The notes beneath the pieces are model-generated. The model ran no database searches. It was not told the DNA's origin and saw only the letters and a list, made by a program, of their open reading frames with translations. A stretch of 10,219 nucleotides of DNA from Candidatus Saccharibacteria bacterium UBA3304 (GTDB lineage: Bacteria; Patescibacteriota; Saccharimonadia; Saccharimonadales; Saccharimonadaceae): positions 1 through 10,219 of the forward strand of contig DESW01000018.1 in assembly GCA_002361425.1 (NCBI GenBank), in the 5' to 3' direction. Shown piece by piece: positions 6,156-10,219 of the stretch. Made by a program: the position numbers and the translations under genes. How positions within the stretch are numbered: the stretch's first letter is position 1; each line of letters opens with the position of its first letter.

Positions 6156-6205
6156 GTCCTAGGACCTAACTATATAATTATATCACACTTACGCTAAAAT
6201 GTCAA
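6156..6205 (-). promoter_or_regulatory. Consensus promoter of the 127-residue gene with 10-bp palindrome after start point
   Basis: On the minus strand TTGACA (6205 to 6200), a 17-bp spacer and TATAAT (6182 to 6177) preceded by TGA form a full-consensus promoter with an extended -10. Transcription would begin near 6170, giving a leader of about 100 nt before the ATG at 6068. The perfect palindrome GTCCTAGGAC (6165 to 6156) lies at about +6 to +15, where a bound repressor would block initiation or early elongation. Confidence 0.75.
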
Positions 6206-6234
6206 TCTATTACGGATATGATATACTATAGATA
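6199..6234 (+). promoter_or_regulatory. Promoter of the membrane protein/Clp operon, leaderless
   Basis: TATACT (6222-6227) preceded by TGA is an extended -10. At 17 bp upstream is ATGTCA (6199-6204), matching the -35 consensus at four of six bases. The predicted first base is the A of the ATG at 6234, and no Shine-Dalgarno site is present, so the mRNA should be leaderless. The -35 box shares five bases with the -35 of the opposing promoter. Confidence 0.65.
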
Positions 6235-6614
6235 TGTTAGCCGTAAGCTTTTTGCAATGGTGGTATCTACGGGGGTGGCTCATCTATTTTGATGGCTTCC
6301 GCACGAAGATGCGCGACATGGCAGATTTTTTCTCAATTGGATTATTATTAAGAACGCTATTTCAGCCGTTTCGTCAGATATCGGCGGATGAAACCGGCGA
6401 AAAAGGTGGCCTCGAGGGTGCACTGATTGCCTTCTTTGATCGCTTACTATCTCGCTTGATTGGCTTTATTGTACGTATTTTTGTAATTCTCGCGGGTATT
6501 ATCGTGATGACGTTTGAGCTCGTCGCCGGCTTGGTGATTGCTCTGCTCTGGCCATGTATTCCACTTCTTCCGTTTGCCGGTATCGTAGTTTGCACGATGG
6601 GGGTGGCGTTCTAA
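6234..6614 (+). CDS. Small integral membrane protein, likely partner of the Clp-type ATPase
   Basis: This is a 126-residue protein. The N-terminal part (1-45) is aromatic and amphipathic: WWYLRGW, then F-S-I-G-L-L-L-R-T-L-F-Q-P-F-R at 33-47. A charged link (50-62, DETGEKGG) follows, then hydrophobic helices at about 73-100 and 101-124 with WPCIPLLPF between or within them. The FSxxLLLxTLFxP motif is one I associate with uncharacterised CPR membrane proteins next to membrane-tethered Clp ATPases; this is from memory and unverified. Its TAA overlaps the ATPase ATG by one base (TAATG), so the two are translationally coupled and probably form one complex at the membrane. No enzymatic motif is present. 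The ATG is set by the leaderless promoter. Confidence 0.82.
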   Translation: MLAVSFLQWWYLRGWLIYFDGFRTKMRDMADFFSIGLLLRTLFQPFRQISADETGEKGGLEGALIAFFDRLLSRLIGFIVRIFVILAGIIVMTFELVAGLVIALLWPCIPLLPFAGIVVCTMGVAF

Positions 6615-9007
6615 TGGCTAAGTTTAATAGTTTCAGTCGCCGCGCAACTGAGGCGCGTGCCGGTAAATTGTTTAATTCTAAGGCAATGAAGGCCACCTTG
6701 TGGCTAGCTTTGGTTGCCCTGCTCGTGTTTGGCGGCTTGTTGGTTTCGCCACTTTATAGCAATTCGATTGGTTGGATTTTGGTTGGCCTCGCAGCGCTGC
6801 CATTAGAGATTTTAGTTTACGGCAAATACGAGCTCGCAAGTGTGCCAATTGGCAGCGGCAATACACCGAATGATTTGCTTAGCAACGAATGTCTCGCACG
6901 CTTGACTACCAAGTCGACGCCGCAAGAGGTTGCGCAGTGGTACTGGAAGACCCGCAGCGGCGGCTTCCTCGCGATGCGCTATGCGATTACGCCACGCATG
7001 ATGCAGGCGATTACCGCGCAGATGCCGACCGAGATGGATGCGATTTACGACAAGGCAATTGAGATTCGTGAAAAGACGAACTCTGAGGTGATTTCTGGCG
7101 GCGTGCTTGCCGTGGCGATTATCGAATGCCATCCGGAACACGAGCAGATTCTTAAGTCGATGAAGCTTGAGATTTCTGATCTTTATGACGGTCTCAACTG
7201 GTTTAACTATTTGAATGACTTAGTGCGCGGCCTCAAGCTCAAACGCCACACTGGCGGTTTCGCGCGCGATTTAATGTTTGGCTACACGCCGTTACTCGAT
7301 AACTACGCAATTAATATCTCCAAGATTCACGAATCTACGCGTGGCGGCAATGTTTCCGTTTCCCTACATCGCGAGAAGCTAGAGCAGATGATTGAGATTT
7401 TTTCGAAGGGCGGTCGCCAGAACGTTGCGATTATCGGCCCCGAAGGTTCTGGTCGCGGCACGCTCGTAGACGAGTTCGCATCTGAGATTTTGAATGCCGA
7501 CAACAAGATTTCTTCACGTATTAAGTTCCGCCAAATTTTCAAGCTCGACGCTTCAGCTTTGATTTCCGGCGCGGGTGAACGCGGTCAGCTTGAGCGTTTG
7601 ATGACACGCATTCTTAATGAGACTTTCTATGCCAAGAACGTGATTCTTTGGCTCGATAATGCGCAGATGTTCTTTGAAGAAGGCACGGGTTCGGTAGATA
7701 TTTCGAACATTCTTTTGCCGGTGCTCGAAGGCGGCAGACTTCGTATCATCCTCACGATGGACCAGCAGCGCTATCTTGAGATTTCTTCTAAGAAAGCAGC
7801 GCTCGCGAACGCGCTTAACAAGATTATGATTGAGCCGGCGAGCGAAGAAGAGACCATGAAGGTCCTTCAGGATCGAGTACCGATTCTTGAATATTCACAC
7901 AATGTCACTTATACATTTTGGTCTTTGCGCGAAGCTTACCATTTGTCCGAGCGCTACGTGCATGACCTCGTGATGCCTGGCCGCGCAATTAACTTGCTTG
8001 AGGCCGCAGCGAACTACGCCGAGAATGGTTTCGTAACCGACGCTTCTGTTCAGGCTGCTGTCGAAAAGACTTATGGCGTGAAAATGCAGGCTTCACAGGA
8101 CGAGGCCGAGCGCGAGAAGTTACTTAATCTCGAATCGCTCATTCACCAGCGTCTGGTTGGTCAAGATTTGGCTGTTACGGCAGTTTCCGATGCTCTTCGC
8201 CGCTCCGCAGCAGGCGTGCGCAATGAGAATCGCCCAATCGGCACTTTCCTCTTCCTCGGCCCTACTGGCGTAGGTAAAACCGAGCTTGCAAAGGCAATTT
8301 CCGAGGTCTATTTCAAGGGCGAAGGCGAGATTGTTCGTATCGATTTGAACGAATATGTTTCTGCCGATGATGTCCAGCGTTTGATTGCAGACGGCGCTAC
8401 GGACGAGTTGAGTTTGACCGCGCAAGTCATGAAGCATCCATTTTCTGTCGTGCTTCTTGATGAGATTGAAAAGGCACATCCGCTCGTGCTTACGACTTTG
8501 CTTCAGTTACTCGACGAAGGTATTTTGCGCGATGTAAAGAACCGCGAGGTTAGCTTCCGCGATACGATTGTTGTGGCAACTTCTAACGCGGGCGCAAGCA
8601 AGATTCGCGATTATATTGATCAAGGCATGGACATGTCGCTCATTAAGGAGCAGCTCACGAACGATTTGATTTCTAGCGGCGAATTTAAGCCAGAGTTCCT
8701 CAACCGTTTCGACGAAATCTGCGTCTTCCAGCCACTTGATAAAGAAGCTTTGCTCACGATTGTCGATCTCATTATTGCCGGCGTCAACAAGACGCTTGAG
8801 CCACGTAAGATTTCCGTCACGCTCGAGCCAGAAGCTAAGGCTTTGCTCGTTGAACGCGGCTACGATCCGAAACTTGGCGCGCGCCCAATGCGCCGTATCG
8901 TATCGAAGACGGTCGAGAATATCGTGGCACGCTCAGTGCTTGCTGGCGCTACCGATTCTGGCGACACTATCGCTATTAATGAAGATATGATTAAAGCTGC
9001 TTTATAA
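6614..9007 (+). CDS. Membrane-tethered Clp/Hsp100-family AAA+ ATPase with degenerate first ATPase domain
   Basis: This is a 797-residue AAA+ protein. Two hydrophobic helices (about 27-46 and 51-70) anchor it, facing the bulk into the cytoplasm. A Clp-N-like helical region follows (about 95-205, with SEVISGGVLAVAII...ILKSMKLE matching the second half of a Clp-N repeat). NBD1 (about 245-485) has a damaged Walker A (GPEGSGRGT, 275-283, Lys replaced by Arg281) and Walker B (LWLDN, Glu replaced by Asn349). NBD2 (about 500-797) is intact: Walker A GPTGVGKT (549-556), Walker B LLDE (D616, E617), sensor-1 N658, Arg finger R698 in FLNRFD, and sensor-2 GARPMRR (755-761). I see neither the ClpP-docking I/V/L-G-F/L loop after TSNAGA nor a long ClpB middle domain. 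I chose the ATG at 6614 because it overlaps the upstream stop; an in-frame ATG 60 bp earlier lies inside the previous gene. It is probably an ATP-driven unfoldase acting at the membrane. Confidence 0.9.
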   Translation: MAKFNSFSRRATEARAGKLFNSKAMKATLWLALVALLVFGGLLVSPLYSNSIGWILVGLAALPLEILVYGKYELASVPIGSGNTPNDLLSNECLARLTTKSTPQEVAQWYWKTRSGGFLAMRYAITPRMMQAITAQMPTEMDAIYDKAIEIREKTNSEVISGGVLAVAIIECHPEHEQILKSMKLEISDLYDGLNWFNYLNDLVRGLKLKRHTGGFARDLMFGYTPLLDNYAINISKIHESTRGGNVSVSLHREKLEQMIEIFSKGGRQNVAIIGPEGSGRGTLVDEFASEILNADNKISSRIKFRQIFKLDASALISGAGERGQLERLMTRILNETFYAKNVILWLDNAQMFFEEGTGSVDISNILLPVLEGGRLRIILTMDQQRYLEISSKKAALANALNKIMIEPASEEETMKVLQDRVPILEYSHNVTYTFWSLREAYHLSERYVHDLVMPGRAINLLEAAANYAENGFVTDASVQAAVEKTYGVKMQASQDEAEREKLLNLESLIHQRLVGQDLAVTAVSDALRRSAAGVRNENRPIGTFLFLGPTGVGKTELAKAISEVYFKGEGEIVRIDLNEYVSADDVQRLIADGATDELSLTAQVMKHPFSVVLLDEIEKAHPLVLTTLLQLLDEGILRDVKNREVSFRDTIVVATSNAGASKIRDYIDQGMDMSLIKEQLTNDLISSGEFKPEFLNRFDEICVFQPLDKEALLTIVDLIIAGVNKTLEPRKISVTLEPEAKALLVERGYDPKLGARPMRRIVSKTVENIVARSVLAGATDSGDTIAINEDMIKAAL

Positions 9008-9013
9008 AGCTAC

Positions 9014-9244
9014 CTATTTACCTGCTGTAGTAATAACTAGACCGATCCCAAGCACAATTCCTACGGCTACAGCAATTGCCAAAATCACCGCAATGAAACT
9101 GATGTAACTTCTTATTTCATCAATATCATACGCAATGCTCTGCAGTAATTGTTTCTCGTTTTTCTTTTGAATAATTTCTATTTTCTTTTTCTTATTAAGA
9201 CCAAAAGATCCTTCATTAGATTGACCCAAAACGCTCTCTGCCAT
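9014..9244 (-). CDS. Small single-helix membrane protein, 76 residues
   Basis: An unrecognised 76-residue protein. Residues 1-20 are polar (MAESVLGQSNEGSFGLNK), residues 18-32 are strongly basic and lysine-rich, residues 33-45 form a likely amphipathic helix (QLLQSIAYDIDEI), and about 46-71 form one long hydrophobic helix ending ITTAGK. This is the layout of a tail-anchored or bitopic membrane protein with a cytoplasmic basic face. The start at 9244 is chosen because AAGGAG lies 6 nt upstream; the in-frame ATGs at 9265 and 9307 overlap a -10-like box and a terminator hairpin. Its TAG stop is only 6 bp from the stop of the convergent ATPase gene. No function can be named; an accessory role to membrane proteostasis is only a guess from neighbours. 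Confidence 0.72.
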   Translation of the reverse strand: MAESVLGQSNEGSFGLNKKKKIEIIQKKNEKQLLQSIAYDIDEIRSYISFIAVILAIAVAVGIVLGIGLVITTAGK

Positions 9245-9250
9245 AGCATT

Positions 9251-9272
9251 CTCCTTTTTGTTCATAATAGCA
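9251..9272 (-). promoter_or_regulatory. Ribosome binding site and extended -10 of the 76-residue gene
   Basis: AAGGAG (9256 to 9251) is a strong Shine-Dalgarno site that decides the start at 9244. Upstream, TGC-TATTAT (9272 to 9264) is an extended -10 that would start a transcript near 9257 with a 13-nt leader. No recognisable -35 is present, since that region is the terminator hairpin, so the promoter call is weaker than the ribosome site. Confidence 0.5.
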
Positions 9273-9273
9273 C

Positions 9274-9304
9274 AAAAAGCGCCCGCAACTCGCGAGCGCT
9301 TTTT
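9274..9304 (-). terminator. Strong bidirectional terminator after dnaK
   Basis: AAAAAGCGC (9274-9282) pairs with GCGCTTTTT (9296-9304) over 9 bp. After one mismatch three more pairs (CGC/GCG) close a 5-nt loop. It begins 19 bp past the dnaK stop. Because both arms carry A/T runs, the hairpin ends with T-runs on both strands. It should stop dnaK transcripts on the minus strand and any transcript running on from the plus-strand ATPase gene. Confidence 0.88.
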
Positions 9305-9322
9305 CATTAGCCGCAGCTATTC

Positions 9323-10219
9323 TTATTTGTCGACTACTTCGCCTTCGACAGCGCCGTCGTCGTTTTTCTTGTCATCGGACTTGCCATCAGATTTCTTTGC
9401 ATCCTCGGAAGCGGCCTGATACATCTTTGCACCGATTGGCATAATCTTGTCGTTAAGTTCCTTGGTTGCAGCTTCGAGGGCATCCTTGTCGTCAGCCTTG
9501 TTCTCGAGTACTTCCTTAGCGTCCTTAACAGCATTCTTGATAGTCTCTTTGTCTTCATCAGAGATCTTGTCTTTGTATTCATCTGGCATCTTTTCTGCCT
9601 GATAAATAGTGTTCTCAAGAATGTTCTTAGCTTCGATAGCCTCTTTCTTCTTCTTATCCTCTTCGGCATGAGCCTCGGCATCGCGCTGAGCTTTTTCAAT
9701 ATCTTCCTTGCTCATATTGCCGGAGTTCTGAATGGTAATGCTCTGCTCTTTGCCAGTGCCCTTATCCTTTGCGGTAACATTCAAGATACCGTTAGCATCG
9801 AGGTTGAAGGTAACCTCAATCTGAGGAACGCCGCGTGGAGCTGGTGCGATACCGTCGAGAATGAAGCGGCCGAGAGACTTGTTGTCTGCAGCCATCTCGC
9901 GCTCGCCCTGAAGGACATGAATCTCAACCTGTGGCTGATTATCTGCAGCGGTCGAGAAGACCTGGGATTTGCTGGTTGGAATAGTAGTGTTGCGATCAAT
10001 GAGTGGAGTGCGAACGCCGCCCATGGTTTCAATGCCGAGGGTAAGTGGAGTGACATCGAGGAGGAGAACATCCTTAACGTCGCCGGCGAGAACGCCGCCC
10101 TGGATTGCAGCACCGACTGCAACGACCTCGTCTGGGTTAACACCCTGCATTGGGTCCTTGCCGAAGAACTTCTTTACACGTTCAACGACGGCTGGCATAC
10201 GGGTCATACCACCAACCAT
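9323..10219 (-). CDS. dnaK: Molecular chaperone DnaK (Hsp70), C-terminal half, cut by window edge
   Basis: The 298 visible residues match the second half of DnaK; about 335 N-terminal residues lie beyond the right edge, so the Met at the edge is internal. Seen in order: the end of the nucleotide-binding domain (VGGMTRMPAV, then VNPDEVVAVGAAIQGG), the interdomain linker DVLLLD (50-55), the beta-sandwich peptide-binding domain (about 56-167, with PQVEIHVLQGER and APRGVPQIEVTF), the alpha-helical lid (about 170-270), and an acidic-lysine disordered tail ending VEGEVVDK. The tail resembles the conserved EEV/EEVxDK endings of DnaK. DnaK binds and releases hydrophobic stretches of unfolded proteins with DnaJ and GrpE, and feeds ClpB-type disaggregases. 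The strong terminator just downstream makes it the last gene of its transcript. Confidence 0.98.
   Translation of the reverse strand: MVGGMTRMPAVVERVKKFFGKDPMQGVNPDEVVAVGAAIQGGVLAGDVKDVLLLDVTPLTLGIETMGGVRTPLIDRNTTIPTSKSQVFSTAADNQPQVEIHVLQGEREMAADNKSLGRFILDGIAPAPRGVPQIEVTFNLDANGILNVTAKDKGTGKEQSITIQNSGNMSKEDIEKAQRDAEAHAEEDKKKKEAIEAKNILENTIYQAEKMPDEYKDKISDEDKETIKNAVKDAKEVLENKADDKDALEAATKELNDKIMPIGAKMYQAASEDAKKSDGKSDDKKNDDGAVEGEVVDK

Noticed and set aside
6554..6613. An upstream in-frame ATG that would lengthen the Clp ATPase by 20 residues
   Set aside because: It lies inside the membrane protein gene, has no ribosome site and adds no recognisable sequence. The ATG at 6614 in a TAATG overlap is the usual coupled start.
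8999..9010. Perfect 12-bp palindrome GCTTTATAAAGC over the Clp stop codon, as a terminator
   Set aside because: No loop bases and no T-tract follow on either strand. It is AT-rich and may be chance.
9245..9307. Earlier in-frame starts (9307 and 9265) for the 76-residue protein
   Set aside because: The 9307 start lies just before and runs through the dnaK terminator hairpin, and the 9265 start overlaps a -10-like box. Only 9244 has AAGGAG at good spacing.
1..10219. CRISPR array, prophage, insertion sequence or attachment site next to the tRNA
   Set aside because: No regularly spaced repeats, integrase, transposase or terminal repeats are seen. Only the 5' end of the tRNA is in view, so its 3' attachment region cannot be examined.

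Overview
The window holds about 10 kb of gene-dense bacterial DNA with the standard genetic code; one gene ends on a genuine TGA, so UGA is not recoded. No phage, insertion-sequence or CRISPR structure is visible, and the longest gap between genes is 165 bp. My best guess for the source is a small-genome Patescibacteria/CPR lineage, most likely Candidatus Saccharibacteria. The guess rests on the membrane-anchored Clp-type ATPase with a small multi-helix partner, the DnaK tail and the leaderless start architecture. It comes from memory of these families, not from a search, and is only moderately secure.

Layout, left to right. The 5' end of a tRNA on the minus strand (1-25), with its own promoter, runs off the left edge. 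A giant RND/MMPL-type transporter (72-3767, minus) follows. Its second extracytoplasmic loop has been expanded to about 700 residues by roughly five helical repeats and a coiled-coil insert. It is divergent from a TetR-family regulator (3880-4452) and a metallo-beta-lactamase-fold hydrolase (4460-5029). The 112-bp divergent control region carries near-repeated TTGAC...TGTGCAA elements that look like regulator binding sites. Converging on these is a membrane-anchored extracytoplasmic beta-sandwich protein (5034-5576, minus), then an unrecognised 127-residue protein (5685-6068, minus).

From 6069 to 6233 lies a compact divergent promoter region whose two -35 boxes overlap. To its right on the plus strand is a two-gene operon: a 126-residue membrane protein (6234-6614) overlapping by one base a 797-residue membrane-tethered Clp-family AAA+ ATPase (6614-9007). 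The ATPase has a degenerate first and an intact second nucleotide-binding domain, and no visible ClpP-docking loop. A 76-residue single-helix membrane protein (9014-9244, minus) converges on it. After a strong bidirectional terminator comes the C-terminal half of DnaK (9323-10219, minus), cut by the window edge.

Two themes link these genes. The first is envelope work: the transporter, the anchored beta-sandwich protein, and a Clp machine held at the membrane next to DnaK, which suggests membrane-localised protein quality control. The second is gene-start architecture. Three plus-strand genes have a -10 box exactly 6 nt before their ATG, and the transporter has one 8 nt before, which predicts leaderless or nearly leaderless mRNAs. 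Three minus-strand small genes have clear Shine-Dalgarno sites instead, and one of these sits behind a roughly 100-nt leader that can fold over its own start codon.
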